From: HyVt-337 sp964428895
GTDB taxonomy: Bacteria > Planctomycetota > Phycisphaerae > SM23-33
DNA: 64,000 bases
Direction: 5' to 3'
Assembly (NCBI GenBank): GCA_964428895.1
Contig: CAYRZU010000002.1
Location: 1-64,000, forward strand
A model generated the notes under the pieces. It was given only the letters and a program-made list of their open reading frames with translations, was not told where the DNA came from and ran no database searches. Below, piece by piece: positions 44,158 through 53,401 of the stretch. Within the stretch, counting starts at the first letter, position 1. Each line of letters opens with the position of its first letter. The position numbers and the translations under genes were made by a program.

Positions 44158-44297
44158 GATCTCCCACTCTCCTCTCCGTTGGCCACTCGGCGGCTCGGGC
44201 CGCCTGTCCCTTTTCCACCAACCTGCTCATGTTACCACAGTTGGGGCGTTCTTCAAGCCCGATCCCCCGACGGTCAGACCGCCGGCAGCGCGCCCGG

Positions 44298-44372
44298 GCG
44301 GCGCAACTCGTCTTGGCCCTTGCCGACGTCGACGGCGTTGACCGGCACGCCTTGTTTGACCGCCTCGGCGGC
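44298..44372 (-). pseudogene. Fragment of an FAD-dependent oxidoreductase C-terminus
   Basis: The minus-strand translation reads AAEAVKQGVPVNAVDVGKGQ then DELRR, nearly identical to the C-terminus of the oxidoreductase at 49784 (AAEAVKQAVPVNAVDVGSVQ then AELRR). Only about 25 residues remain and there is no start. It abuts the PHP fragment on the other strand. The 44158-44297 stretch shows nothing recognisable. Confidence 0.7.
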
Positions 44373-44570
44373 CAGGCGATCATCAACTGCTCGCCCGTCG
44401 AGCGAATCCACTTCAAGTTCGGCCGACACGAACGGTTGAACCGCTGGGCCAAACTGGATAAGACCATTGGCGGCTTGACCGCGGACGTCTCAGGCTGGGA
44501 CGGGCCCGGGCGGTCGAAAGTCGACGCCGCCAACCGCAAGGCCTGGGCCAATCCGATTCCCGTCGCCTGA
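44373..44570 (+). pseudogene. Fragment of a PHP-domain protein C-terminus
   Basis: Reads QAIINCSPVERIHFKFGRHE, RLNRWAKLDKT, TADVSGW and AANRKAWANPIPVA, close to the tail of the intact gene at 40919 (QAIIKCSPVTRIHFKFGRHE, AWTNPIPIR). The PHP catalytic part is missing and the segment is not a complete gene. It fuses at 44372/44373 with the FAD-oxidoreductase fragment. Confidence 0.75.
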
Positions 44571-44596
44571 GGCGACTCAGTTGAAAGGGCCTTCCA

Positions 44597-45825
44597 ATGA
44601 AGTCACTGACGTGCTTGCTCGCCGTGTGCGTCATGGCAGGGAGTATCTCGATGCCCGACCACGAGTCCACCTGGCAGGCCGGGGCGGCTGAGACCGTCAT
44701 CACGGACGTCAAAGACAAGCCCGAGGTCTACATGGAGCTCTACGCCCGCGCCCTGGTATTGGGTAGCGGCCAGCAGCGGCTGGCGATCGTGACGCTCGAC
44801 ATCGGGACGGTCAGTGACCCCTACGCCGCCGCGTGCCGGAAGGCGATTGAGGAGGCCGCGGGCATCCCGGTGGCCAACATTCTGATCTGTCCGTCTCAAA
44901 CCCACAGCGCCCCGGGGGTCGACGGGCGACATATGTCCACGGAGTCCAGTCAGTGGTTGACTGAGGCCCTGGCCGAACTGGTCAAGAGCGCGGCCGCCGA
45001 CCTTCAGCCGGCCACGCTGCGGGCCAGCCGGGCGCCGGCGCAGATCGGCTACAACCGTCGCCTGATGGAGAACGGCCGAATCGTCATGAAGCCCAACCCC
45101 GACGGCGCCGTGGTGCCCTGGGTGGATGTGCTGGCCGCTTACGACGCCGACGGCAAGCGAATCGGCGTGTTGTTCTCCCACGCGGCCCATCCGGTGATCG
45201 TCCACTGGTCCAGCGAGGCCATCGGCCCGGACTTCCCCGGCTACGCCGTCATGCACCTGCGGCGGCTGCTGACGGCCAAGGATCAACCCGAGGGCGTGTT
45301 CATGTTTGCCCAGGGCTCGTGCGGCAATATCAACGGCTATCCGTTGCAGGGGGGGGCGCGGCGTGCAGTGCGGCCGGGCTGTCGCTGGCGTTTTCGGTGA
45401 CCCAGGCGCTGGCCGACGAGCAGGCCGTCACGCCGGGGCCGATCACATCGCGCTCGCTGACGCTGTCCTTGCCGCGCCGGCCCGACGCCAACGGCAAGCA
45501 GAGCTTCCTGCGGTTCCCGATGCAGGCGGTCGCCATCGGCGGGGACGTGTGCATCCTGACCGTTACCGGCGAGATGTTCGCCGAATACCAATTGTTCATC
45601 GACGAGGCCTCCCCCTTCAAACACACCTTCCTGTTCAACCACGTCAACGGGCTGTCCAGCTACATTGCCACCCAGGCCGACTACGACCTCGGCCCGGCCG
45701 GCGGGTACGAGGCGTATGACGGCCCGACCCGCGGCGGCGGACAGCCCTTGGACCCGTCGGTGGAACAAATCGTCCGCGACGGCATGGTGAAGCTCCTCAC
45801 CGAGCTGAAGGTGGCTTCGGAGTAG
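44597..45825 (+). pseudogene. Ceramidase-like gene split by a frameshift at a G8 tract
   Basis: Two frames join: 44597-45356 in one and the rest to 45825 in another. The switch is at eight consecutive G (45349-45356); nine G would give an unbroken reading (GGGAACSAAGLSL...). The protein would be a signal-peptide-bearing paralogue of the gene at 8998: LCTLDIGT-like strand, NILICPSQTHSAPG, FSHAAHPVIVH, then FIDEASPFKHTFLFN and YEAYDGPTRGGGQPLDPSVE. One histidine of the usual HxH pair is replaced by Gln (SQTH). This may be a sequencing error, a phase-variable tract, or real decay. Confidence 0.75.
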
Positions 45826-45853
45826 TGACACTGCGGCGGCGATGGCATACCAT
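45825..45853 (+). promoter_or_regulatory. Promoter upstream of the heparinase-like gene
   Basis: GTGACA (45825-45830), 17 bases, TACCAT (45848-45853). The leader is about 25 bases and contains GGAGG. The match is moderate. Confidence 0.35.
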
Positions 45854-45883
45854 TCGAGACGTCAGGCCTTGGAGGTCCGTTCT

Positions 45884-48352
45884 ATGAGATCCGTTTGGGC
45901 GTTATGGGTTCTCTCGTTCGCCGCGGCTCTGGCGGTGTGTCCTCAGCCCGCGGCGGCGCAAACTGCGACCATGCTGGCCGGTCAGTTCCCTCGCATCGAG
46001 CCGCCCAAGAAGTTTCCCCCACACCCGCGGTTGTTCCTGAACGCCAAAGAGATCAAGGAACTTCGGGCCTGGATCCTTCGCGACAAGAAGCTCTACAGGC
46101 ATCTCGACGCCTTCATCGGCAGGATGCGCCAGGTCGCGGCCAAGCCCCCACTGCCCGACGGGAACCGCAACCGCAACATCGGCATCGCTCGTCAGGCCAA
46201 CGAGTTGGCCCTGGCCTATACGCTGAGCGGAAACATTAAGCTGGCCAAGGCGGCTGCGAGAATCCTCAAAGGCTACGTCCGCATCTTCCCCAGCTACGAG
46301 GTCACCAACACCAAGGGCAAGGCCACCGATTCGACCTTGGCGGAGGTGCAATGGGCCGCCTACGCCTGCGCCGCCTACGACCTGATCTACGATTCGGGCG
46401 TGCTGACCGATGCCGACAAGACCGCCATCGAGCAGCAGGTGTTCAAGCCGTCCGCCGAGGCGATGCTGGCCTGCAACCACGCTCACCGCAGCAACTGGCG
46501 GATCGCGGGAACCAGCGGCGCCGGGGTGATCGGCTTTTGCATCGGGGATCGGGACCTGATCGACCGGGCCCTCAACGGCGGGCGGGACGGCGCGGGGCAA
46601 CTGGCCTACGACGGGTTCGTCAGCCAGATGGGCTGGTCGATGTTGGCCGACGGCATCTACTACGAGCGGGCGCTCGGCTATACCGACATCTGCATGCTGT
46701 TTTACACCTGGATGCTGGAGGCCGCCCGGCACAGTGACGTTGATCTCTGGCACACCAAGTTCGACGGTCACGAACTCGACCTCGGCTGCGACCACGACAA
46801 GCAGTTTGACCGCAAGGGGGCCAAGACCTTCCAAAACTACTTCGAGGCCATGTGCTATCGCACCTTCGGCGACGGATCGGTGGCCAAGGTCGGCAACGAC
46901 GGCGCGGGCCGCCTGAAGCGGTCTCACTACTGGGCGGCCGCCTGGCGGGCCTACCGCGACCCCAAGTACGCGTGGGCCTTTCGCAATGGGCTGGGCGGTG
47001 CGGCCTTGGGCGAGCCGCTGGAGCTGATGTTCATCTCGCCGGAGATGCCAGCCGGCGAGTTCGACCTGTCCAAAGACACCACGATCGCCCAGACCGGCCA
47101 GCACCGAAACAACTGCACCCTCCTACCCAACGGTGGATTCGCCATCTTGCGCGACAGCGCCGAAAAAGGGGCCGTTGCGGTGGCCGCCACCTACGGTGAG
47201 TTCGCCAACGCCCATTCGCATCCGGACCAGTTGAGCATCTCGCTCTACGCGGGCGGCCACGTGATTGCCCCGGACATGAAGGACTACGGGTACGGCCACG
47301 AGGGGCACCTGGGCTGGGCCAAGCAGACCATCGCCCACAATACCGTCACCGTCGACGAGGTCTCACAGCTCCCCCAGGAAGCTCACCGGGATGTCTGGAT
47401 CGGCAAGAATGAATTGAGACCCGTATTCGGGCGATTGGCCCTGTTCGAGCCGGGCAAGCGCCTCAAGGCCTTCCGCGCCACCACGGATACGGCCTACCCC
47501 GGCGTGACGCTGGACCGGACGATCGTGCTGGTCGACTCGGTGGTGGTCGACTTCTTCCGTTGCCGATCGGCGACCGAACACCAATACGACTTAGCCCTGC
47601 ATGTTGACGGTAAGGCTGCCAAGGCCGACGTCGACTTCAAGCCCCTGGCCGGCGGAAAGCTGTCGGACCGGCTCGGGTATCAGGCGCTGGTCGAGGTCCA
47701 CCGGGCCGACCTGCCCGCCGAGCCGACGGCGTTGACGTATCGATCCGGCAAGTCCGGCCCCACCATGCGCGTGACGCTCCTGCCGGACGCCCCGGCGGAG
47801 CTGTTCGCCGCGATGGGCTATCCCAACCAGGACGGCCGCCGCCGCAGCGCGCTGATTACGCGCCGCAAAGGGACCAACGTCGATTTCATCACCGTGATGA
47901 GCTTCGACGGCGCCGGCGACGTGCGGGATGTTCAACCCTTGACTGATCTGCCGCCAGGACTGCTGGGCGTGCGGATCAACCGCAAGGGCGGAACCGATCT
48001 CATTGTCAGCGCCGAACAGGCCGGGACCTACACCGTTGCCGGCCAGACCTTCACCGGGCAAGTCGGCCTCCTCGTCCCCGGGGCCAACACAGGCGCCGCG
48101 CCCGCCGGGCCCGATGACGCCGCCGAGGGTGATGCCGCGGACGATGACACCCCGGCTGGGACTCCTCCGACGCCCAAGCCGGACGCCCCGTCCGACGAGG
48201 ACCGCGCCGCCAGCTTGCTGCAAATGGCCAAGACGTATCACAACCGCGACATGACGAAGCTGGCCATCACCAAACTCGAGACCTGTATCAAGAAGTACCC
48301 CGATACCGAAGCCGCCAAGGAGGCCCAGGCCTTGCTCGGTCAATGGCAGTAG
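45884..48352 (+). CDS. Heparinase II/III-family polysaccharide lyase-like protein with C-terminal TPR
   Basis: An 822-residue secreted protein. The signal peptide (RSVWALWVLSFAAALAV) is followed by an (alpha/alpha) toroid with the RNWR-like segment HRSNWRIAGTSGAGVIGFC, a beta-sandwich containing AIVRDSAEKGAVAVAATYGEF then HSHPDQLSISLYAGG, the heparinase II/III core motif with His in the active-site cleft, and IAHNTVTVDE. A long Asp/Ala/Pro linker precedes a tetratricopeptide-like tail (LLQMAKTYHNRDMTKLAITKLETCIKKYP). Family members cleave uronate polymers by beta-elimination. GGAGG lies 8 bases before the ATG at 45884; the longer frame to 45842 overlaps the promoter. Confidence 0.82.
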   Translation: MRSVWALWVLSFAAALAVCPQPAAAQTATMLAGQFPRIEPPKKFPPHPRLFLNAKEIKELRAWILRDKKLYRHLDAFIGRMRQVAAKPPLPDGNRNRNIGIARQANELALAYTLSGNIKLAKAAARILKGYVRIFPSYEVTNTKGKATDSTLAEVQWAAYACAAYDLIYDSGVLTDADKTAIEQQVFKPSAEAMLACNHAHRSNWRIAGTSGAGVIGFCIGDRDLIDRALNGGRDGAGQLAYDGFVSQMGWSMLADGIYYERALGYTDICMLFYTWMLEAARHSDVDLWHTKFDGHELDLGCDHDKQFDRKGAKTFQNYFEAMCYRTFGDGSVAKVGNDGAGRLKRSHYWAAAWRAYRDPKYAWAFRNGLGGAALGEPLELMFISPEMPAGEFDLSKDTTIAQTGQHRNNCTLLPNGGFAILRDSAEKGAVAVAATYGEFANAHSHPDQLSISLYAGGHVIAPDMKDYGYGHEGHLGWAKQTIAHNTVTVDEVSQLPQEAHRDVWIGKNELRPVFGRLALFEPGKRLKAFRATTDTAYPGVTLDRTIVLVDSVVVDFFRCRSATEHQYDLALHVDGKAAKADVDFKPLAGGKLSDRLGYQALVEVHRADLPAEPTALTYRSGKSGPTMRVTLLPDAPAELFAAMGYPNQDGRRRSALITRRKGTNVDFITVMSFDGAGDVRDVQPLTDLPPGLLGVRINRKGGTDLIVSAEQAGTYTVAGQTFTGQVGLLVPGANTGAAPAGPDDAAEGDAADDDTPAGTPPTPKPDAPSDEDRAASLLQMAKTYHNRDMTKLAITKLETCIKKYPDTEAAKEAQALLGQWQ

Positions 48353-48397
48353 GGCCGCGGCGCGGATCGATCTGTGTGTTTAACAGGGAGTAGCGAC

Positions 48398-49774
48398 ATG
48401 CCGCAGGAATCCATCATTCCCATCCGAGCCGTTCATCTTGATCTGAAGGGCGTTCCCCCCACGCCGTCACGCCTGGCGGAACTGCCGCGGGTCGTTGCCG
48501 GTCTCGGCTTCAACGCGTTGCTGGTGGAATGGGAGGACACGTTCCCCTGGCGCGTCAACGAGGCTCTCAGGAACGAGACCGCCTATACGCTGGATGAAGT
48601 GGACGCCTTCCACGCCGAGGCCGCCGAACACGGCGTGCAGGTCATTCCGCTCGTTCAGTGTCTGGGCCACATGGAGTTCGCGCTGAAGCACCCCGAGTAC
48701 GCGGGCTTGCGCGAAGTGCCCGACAAGATCGACGTGTTGAACCCCCTGGCCGACGGCGCCCGCCAACTCGTCGCGGAGCTGGTCAGGGACGTCATCAGCG
48801 CCACCCCCGGGCTGACACATTTCCATCTCGGCGGCGATGAGGCCTGGGCCTTTGGTAGCCATCCGGACACCAAGGCCTGGGTCGAGGCCAAAGGCAAAGG
48901 GGATCTGTATCTGCACCACGTTGAGCCGATCCTCGACGAACTCAACGCCGCCGGCATCCGCCCCATGCTGTGGCACGACATGATGACGGACTGGGACGGG
49001 GAGGCGCTGTCCCGCCTGGCCGAAAAGGCCGATCTGGTCCTGTGGTGGTACCAGGGGGATCCCAGGGCCGAGGGCGGCGACCACCTCAACGAGGCGATCA
49101 TCCGCCGGTTCGCCGATCACGGCATGCGGATGTGGGGTGGGTCGGCCTACAAGGGCGCCGACGGCCCGAACGTGGACCTGCCCGACTACGCCCAGCGCGA
49201 GCGCAACGCGCTAGCCTGGGCCGACATCGCCCGCACCCACAACCTGCAGGGCGTGATCACCACCGCCTGGAGTCGCTACAGCCATTGCGGCTTCCAATGC
49301 GAACCGATCGACGCAGCCCTGGACAGCCTGGCCAACCACGGCGTCATCTTCAACAGCGGCCAGACTCCCCCCGGCGGCCGAGAGGACTGCCTGGCGGCGC
49401 TGGCGAAACTCGGCGAGCGGGCCCGCTTCGACGAGTGCTATGCGGTGATGAAGGGCTTGGCCGACTTCCGGGCCGAAGCATGGCCGATGGTTCGCAACAT
49501 TCTTGAGATCATGCACACCCACGATTCCGACCACACCCGATGGTTCGGAAGCGTAACCTACGCCGAAGGACAGGCCATTCGGTTCAGGGAGAACGCCGAC
49601 GCCCTCACCGCCCGCATGCACGACGTGTTTGACCCGTTGATTCGGCCGGTGTGGATCGACCGCTATCTCGCCGAGCGCCTGGCCCCTCTGCGCAACCAGG
49701 CGGCGCTAATGGACAGCGAAGCCGCGCGGATGCGAAGGGCCGCCGCCGATCGGCCCAGCGACCTGGCGTGTTGA
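48398..49774 (+). CDS. GH20-like beta-N-acetylhexosaminidase-family protein
   Basis: A 458-residue TIM-barrel protein. THFHLGGDEAWAFG contains the Asp147-Glu148 pair typical of GH20 (substrate-assisted mechanism), and the N-terminal RAVHLDLKG...GFNALLVEWEDTFPW resembles the first strands of the family. GVQVIPLVQCLGHMEFALKH fits strand 3. It lacks the N-terminal beta domain found in classical GH20, so the exact specificity is uncertain. No signal peptide. GGGAG precedes the ATG; it follows the heparinase-like gene by 45 bases. Confidence 0.78.
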   Translation: MPQESIIPIRAVHLDLKGVPPTPSRLAELPRVVAGLGFNALLVEWEDTFPWRVNEALRNETAYTLDEVDAFHAEAAEHGVQVIPLVQCLGHMEFALKHPEYAGLREVPDKIDVLNPLADGARQLVAELVRDVISATPGLTHFHLGGDEAWAFGSHPDTKAWVEAKGKGDLYLHHVEPILDELNAAGIRPMLWHDMMTDWDGEALSRLAEKADLVLWWYQGDPRAEGGDHLNEAIIRRFADHGMRMWGGSAYKGADGPNVDLPDYAQRERNALAWADIARTHNLQGVITTAWSRYSHCGFQCEPIDAALDSLANHGVIFNSGQTPPGGREDCLAALAKLGERARFDECYAVMKGLADFRAEAWPMVRNILEIMHTHDSDHTRWFGSVTYAEGQAIRFRENADALTARMHDVFDPLIRPVWIDRYLAERLAPLRNQAALMDSEAARMRRAAADRPSDLAC

Positions 49775-49783
49775 GTCGGCCCG

Positions 49784-51181
49784 TCATGCCTCCAGCAGCA
49801 CATCCTGCCGGCGCAGTTCGGCCTGGACCGAGCCGACGTCGACCGCGTTGACCGGAACGGCTTGCTTGACCGCTTCGGCGGCGGCGACTCCCGCGGCGTG
49901 CCCGACGACCAGGCAGCCGGACTGGCCCCGAACCATGCCCGGACGCTCAACGCAGGGATTCTTGGCCGACCCGACAATAACGTTCGGGGTTTCGTGACCG
50001 ATCAGAATGCCCAGCGGAATGTTGCCGGCCTCCCGGAGCAGGCCAAACGGCTTGGTGCGCCGGTCGACTTCAGTGACCAGGCCGACGACGTCCGGAAAGC
50101 GTTTGCCGTCTTCGAAATCGTCGGCGCTCAGTCTGCTCTTGCCGATGAAGGTCCGGGAAATCCGGTGCCCGATTTCCGAGGCCGTTTCCACCAGGTAGGC
50201 GTCCTCGAAACCCGGGAAATGCTTGATAAGGAACTCGGCCTGCATTTCGGCCAGCAGTCGGCCTTCCTCCTCGCGCTCGCTCTCGGCAATGACATCGTAG
50301 CCGTCGCCATAGAACCAATTGGAGTTGATCAACACCGTGCCTCGGTTGCATCGCGCCGAGAACAGCCCAAAACAGGCCATGGTCTCGGCGTGCTTACCGA
50401 ATCGTTCTTGGTAACCGCCGGATGCCAGCGCGTGGGCCACCACACGGAGGGTCTTGCCGCCGCCGTGGGGAAGATGGAACACGCCGTATTCCCGCCAGTT
50501 CCGAACGGTATCTTCCAGGCTCGTGGGCACGTCGACCTGGGGGGAGTAGCTGTCGGGGTCCTGCTCGATCCAGTCGATGATCTTATCGATGTCGACGTTG
50601 GCCATTCGGTTCAGCAACGTCGAGCCGTCGTCGACCTGATCATACCGCCCGCCGGCTGGGCCGATGATGCTCAGATCGCCGGAGGCGTCGACGAACTGGC
50701 GGGCCGTGACCGCAAAGAGCTGGTCGCGCGCGTGAAAGAGGCCGGCCTGAACGCGCTCGCCGTCGGTGAGCACGTCGCACATGACGGACCCGTAGAGGCA
50801 TCGGACATTGGCCTCGCGAAGCATCTTGATCATGACGCGCTTGACCACTTCCGGGTCGTTGGGGATTTGCGGCTGCGTGGGCCTGCGGTAGTGGGGCTGT
50901 GTCCCGCCCTCAGCCACGAGGCGATCTATGAACTCCACCGGCAGGCCGGTGGTGATCTCCCGGCCGTCACGGGTCACGAAGTAGTTGCCGATGCTGCACA
51001 TCAGCCCGCTGGTCGCCACGCCGCCGGGAAAGTGGTTCCGCTCGACGAGGACGGTGTCGACGCCTGCTCGGGCGGCCGACACCGCCGCGGCAAAGCCACT
51101 CATCCCGGTGCCGAGAACGAGAACGTCACAGTCAAGCAGGACGGGAACGTCCCGTGGAGGCGCCGTTAGTGTCTTGCTCAT
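49784..51181 (-). CDS. FAD-dependent oxidoreductase
   Basis: A 465-residue flavoprotein. LLDCDVLVLGTGMSGFAAAVSAARAG is the Rossmann GxGxxG motif (24-29) with Glu47 for the ribose; GGVATSGLMCSIGNYF is the typical FAD_oxidored family segment; the C-terminal FAD motif is GQSGCLVVGHAAGVAAAEA. It is the last gene of a four-gene minus-strand operon. Related planctomycete proteins occur beside sugar-degradation genes. A degenerate copy of its 3' end is at 44298. Confidence 0.85.
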   Translation of the reverse strand: MSKTLTAPPRDVPVLLDCDVLVLGTGMSGFAAAVSAARAGVDTVLVERNHFPGGVATSGLMCSIGNYFVTRDGREITTGLPVEFIDRLVAEGGTQPHYRRPTQPQIPNDPEVVKRVMIKMLREANVRCLYGSVMCDVLTDGERVQAGLFHARDQLFAVTARQFVDASGDLSIIGPAGGRYDQVDDGSTLLNRMANVDIDKIIDWIEQDPDSYSPQVDVPTSLEDTVRNWREYGVFHLPHGGGKTLRVVAHALASGGYQERFGKHAETMACFGLFSARCNRGTVLINSNWFYGDGYDVIAESEREEEGRLLAEMQAEFLIKHFPGFEDAYLVETASEIGHRISRTFIGKSRLSADDFEDGKRFPDVVGLVTEVDRRTKPFGLLREAGNIPLGILIGHETPNVIVGSAKNPCVERPGMVRGQSGCLVVGHAAGVAAAEAVKQAVPVNAVDVGSVQAELRRQDVLLEA

Positions 51182-51206
51182 GAGATGTGTCCATGTCGTG
51201 TCGCGG

Positions 51207-52490
51207 CTAATAGAGCGTGAAGTTTGCGCCGGTTCCCAAGGGGATGGGGCGGTCGGGCTTGGCGCCCATTTCATTCTGGAAGACACAGACCTCCGACGCG
51301 GGATCGCAGGAGAAGATCAGGTCGGGAACGCCGTTGCCGGTCATATCGCCCGTGGCGACCATCCCGATCTCCGCCGGCGGAACGTCGAAGATGCCGACCT
51401 TCTCCCCGCGGCCGTTGAACATCGCCGCAGCCGTGCCCATGACAATCGAATCGAGGCCTTCGCCGAACCAGTCGATCAACTTATGGTGACGGCTACCGTC
51501 GGTGATAATCTGGCCGAGCAGGTTGCCGTGATCGTCCAACACCCAGTGAGGGCTGACACCGGGCTCGCGATGATCGATATCAACCACGACCTGTTTGCCG
51601 GGCACATCTGCGCAGACCTTGCCGACGTCGATGGACTCAAAATGATGGCCGGTGACGGACCAAATCGGCCCGCCGGCGCCGTCGATCATGGCCACGCAGT
51701 AGCCCGTGCATAACGTCAGAGCCAGGCGGGACACCGCGGGGGCCTTGCCCATTTCAAAGACGCGGACGCAATCCAGATGGCCGGGCTCGTCCGACAGGTC
51801 GTTGACGGGCAGGTCCCAGCGGCTCGTGCCGTTGGGGTTCAGGAGGGCGTAGCCGGCCATGATCTCGTCTCGGCCGTCGCCGTCGATGTCCATGGGGTGA
51901 GGCTGATGGGCGGTGCCGTAGCCGGCGGGCTCTACGACGGTCCACAGCAGCTCGCCTTCGCGATTGAAGGCCCAGATCTGTCCGTAACGGGTCGTAAGCA
52001 AGACCTCGCCCGCCCACTTGCCGCCGGAGAGATTCACGAAAACCATGCAGTCGGCTGAATCAGGCGGAATCGCGAACCGATGCTTTTCCTTACCGGTCGC
52101 GCCATCGAGTCCGATGATGGCGTCCTTGGTGGCAACGACCACCTCATTCCGCCCGTCGCCGTCCCAATCGTGGATTTGACAGGCCACGTCGTGGTGCAAC
52201 GTGTTGCGCCCTTCGGCGGGGTCGCCCCATCGCCAGAGCACACTGCCGTCCAGCCGATGGACGACGACCGAGCTGGTGTAGTGAATATCGTTGGCGTCGA
52301 AGTTCTTGGCGCTGACGATCTCGACCTGTCCGTCGCCATCGACATCGCCGGCGATGATCCAGCTTCCGGCGTAGTCCGGGTCGAGGGTGACACGCTTCCA
52401 CGGCCGGATCAGGGGAAGGCCGTCATTGGGGATGTCGTTGGCTCGCACGTCGAACAGGCTGGGTGTCATGGCCGTGCCGTCTTTACGCAT
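51207..52490 (-). CDS. FG-GAP/VCBS-like beta-propeller protein, cytoplasmic
   Basis: A 427-residue propeller. Repeats contain FG-GAP calcium-loop motifs: AGDVDGDGQVEIVSA, IHDWDGDGRNEVVVAT, PMDIDGDGRDEIMAGYA and TGDMTGNGVPDLIFS. Such propellers usually sit outside the cell or in PL11 rhamnogalacturonan lyases, but there is no signal peptide. Its start overlaps the upstream epimerase stop by 8 bases. The role in the operon is unknown; sugar binding or lyase activity is possible. Confidence 0.75.
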   Translation of the reverse strand: MRKDGTAMTPSLFDVRANDIPNDGLPLIRPWKRVTLDPDYAGSWIIAGDVDGDGQVEIVSAKNFDANDIHYTSSVVVHRLDGSVLWRWGDPAEGRNTLHHDVACQIHDWDGDGRNEVVVATKDAIIGLDGATGKEKHRFAIPPDSADCMVFVNLSGGKWAGEVLLTTRYGQIWAFNREGELLWTVVEPAGYGTAHQPHPMDIDGDGRDEIMAGYALLNPNGTSRWDLPVNDLSDEPGHLDCVRVFEMGKAPAVSRLALTLCTGYCVAMIDGAGGPIWSVTGHHFESIDVGKVCADVPGKQVVVDIDHREPGVSPHWVLDDHGNLLGQIITDGSRHHKLIDWFGEGLDSIVMGTAAAMFNGRGEKVGIFDVPPAEIGMVATGDMTGNGVPDLIFSCDPASEVCVFQNEMGAKPDRPIPLGTGANFTLY

Positions 52491-53394
52491 CGGATCCCCC
52501 CGTCAAGGCGGCGTGGGCTTGTTCGAAATTGAAGGCCGGCTCCCAGTTCAGGATGCGCTTGGCCTTGGTGATGTCGTAGGCCGGGCCGATCCATTCGCCA
52601 CTGTAGCCGTTAGCGAGCAGCCAGTCGTAGTGGTCGGGCCAGCAGTGTTGGGCAATGCGGCCGCCGTCGCCGTCCGCTTCGCGACACATCTCGCCCGTGT
52701 AGGGCAGGCGGTTGACGGTGTTGAATGCCTCGAAGAAGCCGACCGGGCCGCCGGGCTCTTGCAGGCCGCACAGCACACGGACGGCTGCGACGTGGGCGGT
52801 GGCGATATCATCGACCACGGCGAACGAGCCGATCATGGACAGGCACGTGTCCAACTCGGACCTCGGCATGAAGGCGGGCGGCCGCATGGCGAAGGTGCGG
52901 ACCTCCTCGGCGTCGGCTCGGAGGCGGGCAATCGTCTCCTGGGTGTACTTGGTATAACTGTAGATGTCGCTGAGCGGGAACAGGCAGTCCTCCGAGACCG
53001 GCCAGGTATCCATGGGGATGTTGCCGTAGCCGATCGCGGCGATGCTGCTGGTCAGCACGATTCGACCGATGCCCATCTCGGCCGCCAACGCATACAGCGT
53101 CCAGGTGCCTTTGACGTTGGCGTCGAGGTATTGGTCATCGGTGTAGGGCTTCCACGGATGCAGCGAGGCGGTGTGGACGACGGCGTCCACGCCTTCCAGT
53201 AACTTGCGGAGGACGTCTCGATCCGAAAGATCAGCTTGCGTGAAGGCGCATTCGCTGGGCAGGGGCGATTCCGGCGGCGCCATGTCCAGGCCACGCACAT
53301 CGAAGCCGTCGGCTATGAGCATGGGCACGACATGGCTTCCAAGATGGCCGGATGCGCCGGTTACGAGAACGGTGGTTGCGTTGGGGTCGCTCAT
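52483..53394 (-). CDS. NAD-dependent epimerase/dehydratase (extended SDR)
   Basis: A 303-residue extended SDR. TGASGHLGSH (12-21) is the NAD-binding TGxxGxxG motif; Tyr145-x-x-x-Lys149 in DIYSYTKYTQE is the catalytic pair; LTSSIAAIG supplies the Ser/Thr. It would oxidise, reduce or epimerise a sugar or nucleotide sugar. It lies 7 bases after the SDR upstream and overlaps the FG-GAP gene, so all are cotranscribed. Confidence 0.85.
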   Translation of the reverse strand: MSDPNATTVLVTGASGHLGSHVVPMLIADGFDVRGLDMAPPESPLPSECAFTQADLSDRDVLRKLLEGVDAVVHTASLHPWKPYTDDQYLDANVKGTWTLYALAAEMGIGRIVLTSSIAAIGYGNIPMDTWPVSEDCLFPLSDIYSYTKYTQETIARLRADAEEVRTFAMRPPAFMPRSELDTCLSMIGSFAVVDDIATAHVAAVRVLCGLQEPGGPVGFFEAFNTVNRLPYTGEMCREADGDGGRIAQHCWPDHYDWLLANGYSGEWIGPAYDITKAKRILNWEPAFNFEQAHAALTGGSDA

Positions 53395-53401
53395 AGTTGT
53401 C

